Of a DNA stretch of 64,000 nucleotides, positions 50,017-64,000 are shown piece by piece. The notes beneath the pieces were generated by a model, which was given only the letters and a program-made list of their open reading frames with translations, was not told the DNA's origin and did not search any database. The number at the start of each line of letters is the position of its first letter. The stretch's first letter is position 1. Source of the DNA: Deinococcus aestuarii (GTDB lineage Bacteria; Deinococcota; Deinococci; Deinococcales; Deinococcaceae); NCBI RefSeq assembly GCF_018863415.1, contig NZ_JAHKSN010000009.1:62001-126000 (forward strand), read 5' to 3'. The position numbers and the translations under genes are program-made.

Positions 50017-50034
50017 GCACGGACGGTGACCGGA

Positions 50035-50367
50035 TCAGGCGGGGCCGCCTGCCTGGATGGTCGGCACCCCGTCGGGCCGCTCGGGGCGGGCCAGTTCGAG
50101 GACAGGCCGCACGGGCAGGGGCAGATGCTGCGCCCCGGTGTCCTCCAACGCGCCGAAGCGCACGTGCCGCTGGCTGATGAACCAGAGCTCGTCGCGGTCG
50201 TTGGGCAGGATGAAGTAGGCCTCGGAGGTCTCGGACGGCGAGTAGATGCCCAGCACCCGGTACAGGCGGTTTCTGGAAAACCCGCTCTCTAGCGGCCGGG
50301 GCATGGGCGCGCGCGGCCCACCGAACTCCTCGATGCGGACGAACATATCCTTGTTGTAGGCGAGCAT
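50035..50367 (-). CDS. Hypothetical deinococcal protein
   Basis: A 110-residue soluble protein: MFVRIEEFGGPRAPMP near the start, NRLYRVLGIYSPSETSEAYFILPNDRDELWFISQRHVRFG in the middle. The compact alternating strands suggest a small beta-rich domain. I do not recognise the family. AATTCT five bases before the ATG may be a leaderless -10 box; no ribosome-binding site is seen. Confidence 0.65.
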   Translation of the reverse strand: MLAYNKDMFVRIEEFGGPRAPMPRPLESGFSRNRLYRVLGIYSPSETSEAYFILPNDRDELWFISQRHVRFGALEDTGAQHLPLPVRPVLELARPERPDGVPTIQAGGPA

Positions 50368-50429
50368 AGGCCAGAATTGACAAAACGGTCCGGCTTCGTC
50401 AAGGCAAAAATTAACATTTCATCAGGAAC

Positions 50430-50496
50430 GGGTGAGCGCCACACCATCTGGGGAACCCGGGCGCAGAAGCGGGTGGCCGCCACGTGGCGCTCACCC
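50430..50496. other. 13-bp perfect inverted repeat
   Basis: GGGTGAGCGCCAC (50430-50442) and GTGGCGCTCACCC (50484-50496) pair exactly around 41 bases. It lies between the amine oxidase stop and the start of the next minus-strand gene. It may end the oxidase transcript, and AATTTTTGCC follows some 20 bases later on that strand. Confidence 0.45.
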
Positions 50497-50581
50497 TGAC
50501 AGGAATTCTCACACCTTCTTCAGTCTCTTCCAATTCCCCCGTCAGGGGGTCTTCCTGTGGCAGGGAGCTCGGCGGTGGCGG

Positions 50582-52192
50582 TCAGCCTGGCACCCGGCGG
50601 GACCCCAGGGCGGCGAGCACCTCCGCTGCGGCACGCTCGCCGCTCGCGCAGGCACCCTCCATGAAGCCCTGGAAGGCGCCGCCGGTGTGTTCCCCCGCGA
50701 AGTGGAGCCCGTCCACGGGCTCGGCCTCGGCGCCGCCGATGGTGGTCCACTGCCCCACCCGGTAGGCGGAGTACGAGCCCCGGCTCAGGGGATGGCTCGG
50801 CCAGTGCGCGCGGAGGGCCGGGGCGCGGTCCCGCGCGGCCCCGATGCCGGGGTAGATCGCCTCCATCTCGGTGAGCCAGGCGGCGGTGTGGGCCTCGGCG
50901 CTTCCGGTGCCGACCTCGAGCCCACGCCGCCCGCCCACGAAGTTCGTCAGGGCGCCCGTGGGGCCGCTGGCGGCCAGCGTGCGGCTGCTCTCCCAGGTCG
51001 TCTGGAAGGTCCGGTCGGAGTAGGTGTACCCGTTCGAGCGGTGACGGGTGCGCCACACGCGCTCGGAGAAGCCCGCGATGAGCTTGGCATTCGTGCCGTA
51101 GCCGATGGTCTCGATGGCGCGGCGCTTGACCTCGGGCAGCGGCAGGCGCAGGGCCACCCCCCGCAGGACGCTGAAGGGCAGCGCCAGGATGACGCGGGAG
51201 GCGCGCACCTCCTGCGAGCTGGCCCCGCGCGCGAAGGTCAGGGTGTAGCGCCCGTCGCTGCCCCGGCTCAGGGCTTCGAGGCGGGCGCCGAGGTCGAGGT
51301 CTTGCGCCAGGGCCTGTCCCAACCGCTGCGGGATGGCCCCGTTGCCCTCCTCGGCGGTGTAACGCATGTCGCTGGCCCCGAAGATCTCGAACCGCTCGGG
51401 GGACGTGCCGATGAGGTAGCTCAGGTTGAGACTCGACTGCTCGGTCGCCTCCAGGCCGTACTCGGTGACGTAGGCCACCTCGATCAGGTCGCGCAGGAAG
51501 GGAGGCACGTCGGGCCGGTCGAGGTAGTCGTGCAGGGAGGTCCGGTCGAGGCCCGCCGCGTTGCCGGGGGTGAGGTGACTCACGGACTCCACGTCCAGCG
51601 CGGCGAGGTCCGCGCCGATCCGCCGCGCCAGGGGGCGGAAGGCCTCCAGCACCTCGGCGTCGGTGTACACCCTCCCGCCGAAGTCGAAGACCTCGGGGAT
51701 CAGGCGGTCGCGGGCGTCGTCCGCGAGGAGGTCACGGAGCGGCACTCCAAGTTCGCCCGCGAGGCGCCGGATGGACGTGTGGCCCGAGTCGATGAACTCG
51801 CCGCCCAGCTCCACGTGCCGCCCCCCGAAGACGCCGTGCCGGGTGGAAACGCGCCCGCCCACGCGCGGCCCCGCCTCGTACACGCGCACGGGCACCCCCG
51901 CTTGCCGCAGCCGGTACGCCGCCGTGAGGCCCGCGAGCCCCGCCCCCACGACGACCACGGGGTCGTCCCCGGTCACGCTGGCCCGCGCCGCCGGGGGAAG
52001 CGTCTGCGCCGAGACCCCGCGAGGCGCCAGGGTCAGCCCCGCCGCCCCGAGGGCCCCGGCCCGCAGCAGCGCCCGCCGCCGGGCGTCGTGGGTCCGTTCG
52101 AGCACCTCCTCGTCTCGCTGCCCACGCACCTCGGCGTGGTGGGCCAGCGCGAAGAACACCCGCAACCGGGCGAGCAGGGCGGACCGGCTCAA
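50582..52192 (-). CDS. Tat-exported flavin monoamine/L-amino acid oxidase
   Basis: A 536-residue flavoenzyme. A twin-arginine signal (RRRALLRAGALGAAGLTLAPRG) follows about 35 residues, so it is probably folded with FAD and then exported. FAD-binding motifs: VVVVGAGLAGLTAAYRLRQAG, YEAGPRVGGRV and the C-terminal HFAGEHTGGAFQGFMEGACASG. HVELGGEFIDSGHTSIRRLA marks the amine oxidase family. It would oxidise amines or amino acids to aldehyde or keto acid, ammonia and peroxide. TTG start at 52192 with GAGGGG six bases upstream; a TTG at 52234 lacks a site. Confidence 0.85.
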   Translation of the reverse strand: MSRSALLARLRVFFALAHHAEVRGQRDEEVLERTHDARRRALLRAGALGAAGLTLAPRGVSAQTLPPAARASVTGDDPVVVVGAGLAGLTAAYRLRQAGVPVRVYEAGPRVGGRVSTRHGVFGGRHVELGGEFIDSGHTSIRRLAGELGVPLRDLLADDARDRLIPEVFDFGGRVYTDAEVLEAFRPLARRIGADLAALDVESVSHLTPGNAAGLDRTSLHDYLDRPDVPPFLRDLIEVAYVTEYGLEATEQSSLNLSYLIGTSPERFEIFGASDMRYTAEEGNGAIPQRLGQALAQDLDLGARLEALSRGSDGRYTLTFARGASSQEVRASRVILALPFSVLRGVALRLPLPEVKRRAIETIGYGTNAKLIAGFSERVWRTRHRSNGYTYSDRTFQTTWESSRTLAASGPTGALTNFVGGRRGLEVGTGSAEAHTAAWLTEMEAIYPGIGAARDRAPALRAHWPSHPLSRGSYSAYRVGQWTTIGGAEAEPVDGLHFAGEHTGGAFQGFMEGACASGERAAAEVLAALGSRRVPG

Positions 52193-52515
52193 GCTGTTCC
52201 CCTCAGGTTGTTCATGGTCCCCCGACTCTAGCAACCTCTCCCGGCCCTGCTTGCCCAGAAGTTCACAAAGCTTCGCGCAGGGCGCCCCGGCGTCCTCCTG
52301 TCCTCTCCCCTGATTGAAAGCCGGAGCCCTGTGACTCAGCAGAACATGCAGGGGCGATTGTCCTTCCGCGGAGGGGGCCCTGCGCGTAGAACCCCGGCGG
52401 GAACGTCCTGCCGTCTATCCCACACATGGACAACCCCGCCCGAGTATTTATGCATTGTTCGTATCCTCTTGAGTCATAAGGATCAGGCCGCACGAGGCCG
52501 AGAGAGGAGTGCCTC
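52193..52515. other. Intergenic upstream of gltB
   Basis: No gene is supported. An AT-rich stretch at about 52441-52490 (GTATTTATGCATTG, then TCGTATCCTC) probably holds the gltB promoter, but several box pairings are possible and none is preferred. Confidence 0.45.
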
Positions 52516-57243
<4,728 letters not shown>

Positions 57244-57307
57244 GCCATGCACCGGAGCGGCGAGGGCCAGTCTCCCGCCGCCTTCGCCTCAAGATCAAGG
57301 AGCAACG

Positions 57308-58777
<1,470 letters not shown>

Positions 58778-58790
58778 GGGGGTCAGGAGG

Positions 58791-58828
58791 AACGGCGCCG
58801 CTCGGGGATGGGGGGCGCCGTTTTCTTT
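58791..58828 (+). terminator. Rho-independent terminator of gltBD
   Basis: AACGGCGCC (58791-58799) and GGCGCCGTT (58814-58822) form a nine-pair stem, followed by TTCTTT. It lies 13 bases past the gltD stop. Confidence 0.8.
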
Positions 58829-58875
58829 GGGTCGCAGGGAGAGGGGAGGGTCTTTCGGGTGAGCCCGGATGGGCC

Positions 58876-58916
58876 GCTTCCTTCCCCCCTCCCAGCCTCC
58901 CCACAGGGGGAGAGGC
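58876..58916. repeat. GC-rich repeat B4
   Basis: CCCCCCTCCCAGCCTCCCC followed by ACAGGGGGAGAGGCG resembles the left part of element B1 at 7241 (CCCCCTCCCGGCCTCCCCC, ACGAGGGGGGAG). It lies in the spacer between gltD and the histidine kinase, which otherwise (58829-59285) holds no supported gene. Confidence 0.5.
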
Positions 58917-59285
58917 GTTTGAGAGACGCTGGCGTCAAGCTCCTTGCGGCCTCCCTCCAGCCCACTTCCTTCAACCTCATGAACTGGCCGCAACGAGACA
59001 CCACCCGCAAGGGCCAGGCCCGGCTGGCCGTCGACCTCGCAGGGTGGTGAGGGCGGGCCACGAAAAGCCCCCGGCCCTCGCTCCCTCGCGCCAGGGGCGA
59101 CCCTCCGACTTCACCCGGCCGGTCGTGATGGGTACGGGGTCAGGGTAAGGCGGGTTGAGGTGGCGCATACACCACCCGGAAAAAAGGCGATGAAGGGGAG
59201 TGTACAGTCGCCTCCCGTTTTGATGAAGGCGCCTACAGACCGGCCATATGCAGGACCTGTCCCCGGCGCCACCCGGCCCCGACGC

Positions 59286-59291
59286 TAGAAT
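59286..59291 (+). promoter_or_regulatory. -10 box for leaderless kinase transcript
   Basis: TAGAAT lies six bases before the ATG at 59298 with no Shine-Dalgarno sequence, fitting a leaderless mRNA. Confidence 0.5.
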
Positions 59292-59297
59292 CCGCCC

Positions 59298-62200
59298 ATG
59301 GACCTTCCCCAGGGGCGCGTGGAGAGCCGCCCGGCGCCCGCCTCCGCCCCCCACCCCTACGACGCGCTGCCGACCCCGGTGTGGACCTGCACGGCGGGGG
59401 GCGAGCTGACCTTCGTCAATTCGGCCTGGCAGGCGGTGACGGGCCAGAGCGCGGCCCAGGCGCTGGGCTCGTCCTTCGCGGAGGTCCTTCACCCCGAAGA
59501 GCGCGGCCGGGCCCTGGAGGGCTGGCGCGCGGCGCGGGCGCGGGGAGAGGTGTTCGGGGGCGAATACCGCCTGCGCGGGCCGGGCGGGGACCGTCCTTTT
59601 CTCCTGCGGGCTCAGCCTGCCGGGGACGACCCGGACGGACCGTGGGTGGGGGTGGCGAGCGGGCCGGACGGCGGCGAAGAGGCGCCCCGGAGGAGGGCAC
59701 CGTCGCGCCGGGACGACGAACTCATCGCGGCGCTGGCGGAGACGCTGCAACGGGCGGCGACCCCCGAGGAGGTGTCGCGGTTCGCGCTCGACCTGATCGG
59801 CCCGGCGCTGGAGGCGCAGAGTCTGCTGGTCGTGCGGCTGGGCGGCGACCAGATTCGCCTGCCGACGATCTGGGGCGACCCGCCCGAACCTGTCGCCGGG
59901 TACATGACCCGCCCGGAGCTGAGGCTGGACGATACCCCGCTGCTGCGGCAGGTCGCGCGGGAGGGGCGCGGCGTGTACGTGGACGACTACCGGGCGGCGC
60001 CGGGGGCCATCCCCTCCTTCCCGGCGCTGGCCTGCGCAGTCGAGCCCGTCCGCACACCGGACGGCACGCTGGAGGGCTTTCTGGTGGTGTGGCGGCCGGT
60101 GGGCCCGGGGGCGTGGCAAGACGGGCAGCGGCGGCTCCTGAGACGGGCGGCGCAGACCCTGGGGCTCGCGCTGGAGCGGGCGGCGGCGGCCCAGCGGCTG
60201 GCGGAGTCGGTGGCGGCGCTCGACGCCTTCGTGGCGTTCACCGAGGCGGTGGGGAGCGAGACGGACGTGTTCGCCCTCGCGCGGCGGGCGGGCGAGGTGC
60301 TGCGCGCCAACCTCGGGGACGTGAGCGTGGCGTACTACAAGCCGGGCGGCGGGCTGTGGCGGGCGCGGGTGTGGACCGAGGACCTCGCCCCCGAGGTGGC
60401 CGCCACCATCGCGGCGGGCGTGAGCATGGAGTCGCCGAGCTTCAAACGGGCGGTCGAGGAGCACCGGCCGCTGTTCGTGTCGGGCTGGAACCCCGAGCGC
60501 GAGGAGGTGGCGCACACCGAGGCGTACGGGGCGGTCGCCTTTTACCCGTATTTCAAAGGTGGACAGCCGCGCAGCGTGCTCGTGGCGGGCACCCAGGACG
60601 CCCGCACGTGGTCCGAGCGCGAGCGGGCGGTGTTCCAGGCGGTCGGGCGCAGCCTGGGCCTCGCGCTGGAGCGCGCCGACGCGGCGGCGTGGCAGGCGGT
60701 CCAGAACCGTGAGCTCGAAGCCCGCACGGCGGCGCTGGAGGGTTTTGCCGACCTCACCCGCGACCTGAGCCTGCGCGCCGATCCCCACGCGCTCGTGCGG
60801 CGGGCGCAGGAGGTCGTGCTCTCGCTCCTCACGTCCGGCTACGCGCTGTACTACGAGCGGGAGGGGGAGCGCTGGCGCAACCGGGTCCAGACCGGGGAGG
60901 TCGGACACCCGGACCTCCAGGCCTTTATCGACGCGGGGCCGCCCGTGGGCGAGACGCCCAGCGTGGACGTGCCCTGGACCACCCGGCGGCCCCTGTACCA
61001 GGACAGCTACGCCCGGGGCAGCGACACCCCGGCGGAGCTGGTCCAGCACGTGAGCACGGCGGCCTCGCTGCCCGTCTTGCGGCACGGGGAGGTCGTCGGG
61101 GTCTTGATCGCGGTGCTGTTCGAGGGGCGGGCCTGGACCGGGACCGACCGGGTGGTGCTGGAGACGGTGGTGCGCAGCCTCGGGATCGCCCTGGAGCGCG
61201 CCCAGGAGGTGGCCGACCTCGCGCGGCGCACCCAGGAAGTGACCGAGTGGCGCGAACGCTACGAGGTCGCCGTGCAGGGCTCGGGGCACGTCCTGTACGA
61301 CTGGAACGCCGCGACCGGCCGGATCGTGTACGGCGGCCCGGTCGAGGCGGTGACCGGCTACACCCCGGGGGAGCTGAGCGGGGGGCCGGTCCCCTGGACC
61401 GAGCGCCTGATCCACCCCGACGACCGCCCCGCCTTCCGCGCGGAGGTCGCGCAGGTCGTCCGGGAGGGCGGCACCCTCCACGTGGGTTTCCGGGTGATCC
61501 GCAAGGACGGCAGCGTGCGCGAGGTCGAGACCGACGGGCACTTCATGTGGGGTCCGGGGGGAGTTACCCGGCTCGTCGGCCTGATCAAGGACGTGACCGA
61601 GCGCCGCGAGGCGGAGGAGCGGCTGCGCAGATCGAACGAGGAACTGCGCAGGTCGAACGCCGAGCTCGAACAGTTCGCCTACGTCGCCTCTCACGACCTC
61701 CAGGCCCCGCTGCGCGCGGTCACGAGCTTTTCCGAACTCATCTTGCGCCGCTACGGGGAGGCGCTCGACGAGCGTGGGCGCCTCTACCTGGGGCAGATCG
61801 TGGAGAACGGCCAGCATATGAAGCGGCTGGTAGACGACCTCCTCGGCTTCTCGCGCCTGAACACCCGCCCCCGCCGCGAGGAGGTCTCGGACGCCGCCGC
61901 CATCTTCGACGCGGTGGCCGGGCGCTTCGCCGGGGAGGTCGCGGCGCTGGGCGGGGCGCTCACCCGTGACCCCCTGCCCCAGGTGCGCGCCGACGCGGGG
62001 CAACTCGACCAACTGCTGCAAAACCTGATCTCGAACGCCCTCAAGTACCGCCGCGACGGCGAGCCGCCCCGGGTCCACGTCTCGGCCGGGCGGGACGGGG
62101 AGATGTGGCGCTTCACGGTCGCCGACAACGGCATCGGCATCGAGGGGCAGTATTTCGAGCGCATCTTCGTGATCTTCCAGAGATTGCACGGCCGCGAGCA

Positions 62201-62327
62201 GTTCGAGGGCACCGGCATCGGCCTCGCCGTGTGCAAGAAGATCGTCGAGGCCCACGGCGGGCGGCTGTGGTTGGAGTCGCGCCCCGGCCAGGGCACGATC
62301 TTCTTCTTCACTCTCCCGGCGGCGTGA
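59298..62327 (+). CDS. Multi-sensor PAS/GAF histidine kinase
   Basis: A 1009-residue cytoplasmic sensor. In order: PAS (about 20-125; [22 protein letters not shown]), three GAF-like domains (about 150-290, 300-465, 475-640), a second PAS with PAC (about 650-770), the HisKA domain with phospho-acceptor His799 in [12 protein letters not shown], and the HATPase domain ([36 protein letters not shown]). No membrane segment. The GAF domains lack an obvious bilin-binding cysteine pattern. The kinase core is of the phytochrome-like type. No response regulator is adjacent. Confidence 0.9.
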   Translation: MDLPQGRVESRPAPASAPHPYDALPTPVWTCTAGGELTFVNSAWQAVTGQSAAQALGSSFAEVLHPEERGRALEGWRAARARGEVFGGEYRLRGPGGDRPFLLRAQPAGDDPDGPWVGVASGPDGGEEAPRRRAPSRRDDELIAALAETLQRAATPEEVSRFALDLIGPALEAQSLLVVRLGGDQIRLPTIWGDPPEPVAGYMTRPELRLDDTPLLRQVAREGRGVYVDDYRAAPGAIPSFPALACAVEPVRTPDGTLEGFLVVWRPVGPGAWQDGQRRLLRRAAQTLGLALERAAAAQRLAESVAALDAFVAFTEAVGSETDVFALARRAGEVLRANLGDVSVAYYKPGGGLWRARVWTEDLAPEVAATIAAGVSMESPSFKRAVEEHRPLFVSGWNPEREEVAHTEAYGAVAFYPYFKGGQPRSVLVAGTQDARTWSERERAVFQAVGRSLGLALERADAAAWQAVQNRELEARTAALEGFADLTRDLSLRADPHALVRRAQEVVLSLLTSGYALYYEREGERWRNRVQTGEVGHPDLQAFIDAGPPVGETPSVDVPWTTRRPLYQDSYARGSDTPAELVQHVSTAASLPVLRHGEVVGVLIAVLFEGRAWTGTDRVVLETVVRSLGIALERAQEVADLARRTQEVTEWRERYEVAVQGSGHVLYDWNAATGRIVYGGPVEAVTGYTPGELSGGPVPWTERLIHPDDRPAFRAEVAQVVREGGTLHVGFRVIRKDGSVREVETDGHFMWGPGGVTRLVGLIKDVTERREAEERLRRSNEELRRSNAELEQFAYVASHDLQAPLRAVTSFSELILRRYGEALDERGRLYLGQIVENGQHMKRLVDDLLGFSRLNTRPRREEVSDAAAIFDAVAGRFAGEVAALGGALTRDPLPQVRADAGQLDQLLQNLISNALKYRRDGEPPRVHVSAGRDGEMWRFTVADNGIGIEGQYFERIFVIFQRLHGREQFEGTGIGLAVCKKIVEAHGGRLWLESRPGQGTIFFFTLPAA

Positions 62328-62514
62328 ATTCTGCCGGACCGGCCCCCGGCGTCTCCTGAAATGAGGCGGCGATGAACGCCTCTTCACCGCCCTCTGGCAA
62401 GACGGTCAGATTTGGGGAAGCGCGGCTTTAGCAACCTCAGCAGGGCGGCACGTTCCCACCTCCGAGAATCGGGCAGCGGTCGGGGCGACGAGTCCCTTTC
62501 AAGGAGGCACGAGG

Positions 62515-62733
62515 ATGACGAGAACGGGTGGAACGAGCAGCACGGCAAGACGCGGCTTCGCGGCGATGGAGCCGGGGCGTCAGCGTGAGATCGCCAGCCT
62601 GGGCGGGCGGGCGGCGCACCAGAGCGGCAACGCGCACCGCTTCACCTCGGAGGAGGCGCGCGAGGCCGGGCGCAAGGGCGGTCAGGCCTCCCGGGGAAGC
62701 AAGGCCCCCGGGCGGAAGATGTCCGGCGACTGA
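62515..62733 (+). CDS. KGG-domain stress protein
   Basis: A 72-residue basic protein with the KGG/ConA-like repeat pattern: GFAAMEPGRQREIASLGGRAAHQSGNAHRFTSEEAREAGRKGGQAS, where LGG and KGG are the two glycine-pair motifs. Relatives such as E. coli YciG and Bacillus GsiB-type proteins respond to stress or drying, which suits Deinococcus. AAGGAGG is seven bases before the ATG, and a terminator follows. Confidence 0.85.
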   Translation: MTRTGGTSSTARRGFAAMEPGRQREIASLGGRAAHQSGNAHRFTSEEAREAGRKGGQASRGSKAPGRKMSGD

Positions 62734-62779
62734 CGCGCGGGCACGTGCCCCCTTCACCGACACACCGGATTCATCTCTG

Positions 62780-62806
62780 GGCGGCTCCTCAACGGGCCGC
62801 TTTTTT
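62780..62806 (+). terminator. Rho-independent terminator
   Basis: GCGGC (62781-62785) and GCCGC (62796-62800) form a short stem followed by six T residues, 47 bases past the KGG gene. Confidence 0.65.
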
Positions 62807-62950
62807 CGTGGCGACCGCCGACAGGCCCGCGTCAGCGAACGGGCGCAGGGTCCTCTGCCCGGCGGAGAAGACCTGTCACCCTGACCTGTAAAGAGGCAAA
62901 GGGGAGCGGAGCGAAGGGCCCGGCACGACACTGTTCTTTCGTCAACGGCT

Positions 62951-63148
62951 CTAGGCTTCCTCACGGTCCTTGGGCGGGTCGGGTTGGGTGAGCTGGAGGC
63001 CGGGTTTCAGGCGTCCGGCCTCGCGCACACTCTGGGTGAGGAGGTACTCGATCTGGGCGTTCACGCTGCGGAGTTCGTCGGCGGCCCAGCGTTCCAGGGC
63101 GGCGTAGAGTTCCGGGCTGATGCGCAGGGGGTAGTTTTTGCGGGGCAT
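62951..63148 (-). CDS. Arc-like ribbon-helix-helix protein
   Basis: A 65-residue protein: [37 protein letters not shown] has a beta strand and two helices as in Arc/MetJ DNA-binding proteins, with the N-Q-I-E helix turn typical of Arc. AGGTGAG lies six bases before the ATG. It follows the SPFH gene by 30 bases on the same strand, so they form an operon. It may regulate it or be a membrane-linked partner; DNA binding is inferred. Confidence 0.8.
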   Translation of the reverse strand: MPRKNYPLRISPELYAALERWAADELRSVNAQIEYLLTQSVREAGRLKPGLQLTQPDPPKDREEA

Positions 63149-63178
63149 GGCACACTCACCTGCCCGGTTGCGGGGCGC

Positions 63179-64000
63179 TCAATACAGGCTCCCGGCGTTG
63201 ACGACGGGCTGGGTGCCGCGCTCGCTCGTGAGGACCACGAGGAGGTTGCTCACCATCTGCGCCTTGCGTTCCTCGTCGAGGTGGACGATGCCCTGCCCTT
63301 CGAGTTCGCGCAGGGCCATCTCGACCATGCCGACCGCCCCCTGCACGATCTGCTGCCGGGCGGCGATGATGGCACTCGCCTGCTGGCGCTGGAGCATCGC
63401 CCCGGCGATCTCGGGCGAGTAGGCGAGGTGGGAAAGCCGGGCTTCGAGCACCTCCACCCCCGCGTGGCGCAGCCGGGTCGCCAGCTCGCGGCCCAGGGCC
63501 TCGGCCACCTCGTCGGGGTTGCCGCGCAGGGAGAAGGCCAGCCCGTCGTGGTCGTCGTAGGGGTACTGGGCGGCGAGGTGACGCAGCGCCGTTTCCGACT
63601 GGATCGCCACGAAGGCGGTGTAGTCCTCCACGTCGAACACGGCCCGCGCGGTGTCCACCACCCGCCACACGATCACCGCCGCGATCTCGATGGGGTTGCC
63701 GATCTGGTCGTTGACCTTGAGCCGCTCGGAGTTGAAGTTGCGGATGCGCAGCGACACCCGCTTGCGTGCCGTGAAGGGGTTCGTCCAGTAAAAGCCGTTG
63801 CGCCGCTCGCTGCCGACGTACCGCCCGAAGAGGGTCAGCACGCTCGCCTGGTTGGGTTGCACGATGAAAAACCCGAAGAGTGCGACCACCGCCAGCAGCG
63901 CGACGACGGCGGCGGCGACCGTCAGGCCCCACCAGAAGAGCGCGGCGGCCACCCCCGCCAGGCCCAGCCACAGAAGAACGGCGGGCACGCCCGGCAGCCC
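63179..64000 (-). CDS. SPFH-domain membrane protein (stomatin-like), 5' end beyond window
   Basis: At least 273 residues. Two N-terminal hydrophobic segments ([33 protein letters not shown]) lead into an SPFH/band-7 domain: [52 protein letters not shown], and a helical tail with [29 protein letters not shown]. Such proteins form membrane microdomain scaffolds. A GTG lies at 63988, but the frame stays open to 64000, so the true start is probably outside. Function in Deinococcus is not known. Confidence 0.88.
   Translation of the reverse strand, partial: GLPGVPAVLLWLGLAGVAAALFWWGLTVAAAVVALLAVVALFGFFIVQPNQASVLTLFGRYVGSERRNGFYWTNPFTARKRVSLRIRNFNSERLKVNDQIGNPIEIAAVIVWRVVDTARAVFDVEDYTAFVAIQSETALRHLAAQYPYDDHDGLAFSLRGNPDEVAEALGRELATRLRHAGVEVLEARLSHLAYSPEIAGAMLQRQQASAIIAARQQIVQGAVGMVEMALRELEGQGIVHLDEERKAQMVSNLLVVLTSERGTQPVVNAGSLY

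Overview
This is a 64 kb window of a very GC-rich chromosome, almost certainly from a Deinococcus species. The main evidence is a MarR regulator at 19257-19790 that closely resembles D. radiodurans HucR and keeps its urate-sensing residues. Several genes also have a TANNNT -10 box only 5-7 bases before the start codon, the leaderless arrangement common in Deinococcus. Genes are dense, often overlap by 1-4 bases, and use GTG and TTG starts freely. No rRNA, tRNA, CRISPR array or intact insertion sequence was seen.

Layout. 1-4100: mixed housekeeping and hypothetical genes (nitroreductase fragment, CrtA-like monooxygenase, methyltransferase, MOSC protein, secreted C39 peptidase-like protein). 4244-10447: a formate dehydrogenase cluster on the minus strand (fdhF, a DUF1641 protein, fdhD, an OFA-family MFS carrier and its 38-residue partner). 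10600-15500: small acidic proteins, an erythromycin-esterase-like protein, a proline-rich membrane protein and a Gfo/Idh/MocA plus ThuA pair. 15860-19790: a urate operon (hydroxyisourate hydrolase, uricase, OHCU decarboxylase, NCS2 permease) divergent from hucR. 19925-20830: a lower-GC patch with a GNAT acetyltransferase and a previously unlisted 38-codon ORF.

20916-35234 is the centrepiece, a ureide and glyoxylate locus. The minus strand carries gcl, hyi, glxR, a glycerate kinase, aceB (malate synthase) and an IclR regulator. The plus strand carries a second, divergent malate synthase, allantoate amidohydrolase, allantoinase, ureidoglycine aminohydrolase and malic enzyme. With the urate operon these encode a nearly continuous route: urate, allantoin, allantoate, ureidoglycine, ureidoglycolate, glyoxylate. 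Glyoxylate can then go to glycerate and 2-phosphoglycerate, or to malate and pyruvate. The ureidoglycolate-cleaving step is not encoded here. The two arms diverge from a control region (28328-28648) in which two consensus-like promoters point outward, each preceded at exactly 15 bp by a TTTATYT-type 18-bp dyad. I read this as a mirror-image IclR-family switch.

35235-36117 holds a 365-bp AT-rich segment bounded by perfect 13-bp inverted repeats and no convincing gene. 36118-42213: a GH2 glycosidase, small hypothetical proteins and a three-gene operon ending in a formaldehyde/alcohol dehydrogenase. 42441-45981: a LivF, fused LivM-LivG and LivH transporter without a binding protein. 46508-49893: a CHASE4-HAMP-GGDEF-EAL protein and an EamA exporter. 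50035-52192: a small protein and a Tat-exported amine oxidase. 52516-58777: glutamate synthase gltB and gltD, which could assimilate ammonia released from ureides. 59298-62327: a large PAS/GAF histidine kinase. 62515-64000: a KGG stress protein and a ribbon-helix-helix plus SPFH pair running off the edge.

Three families of short dispersed repeats lie in the intergenic spaces. All functions are inferred from sequence features by eye; no database search was run.
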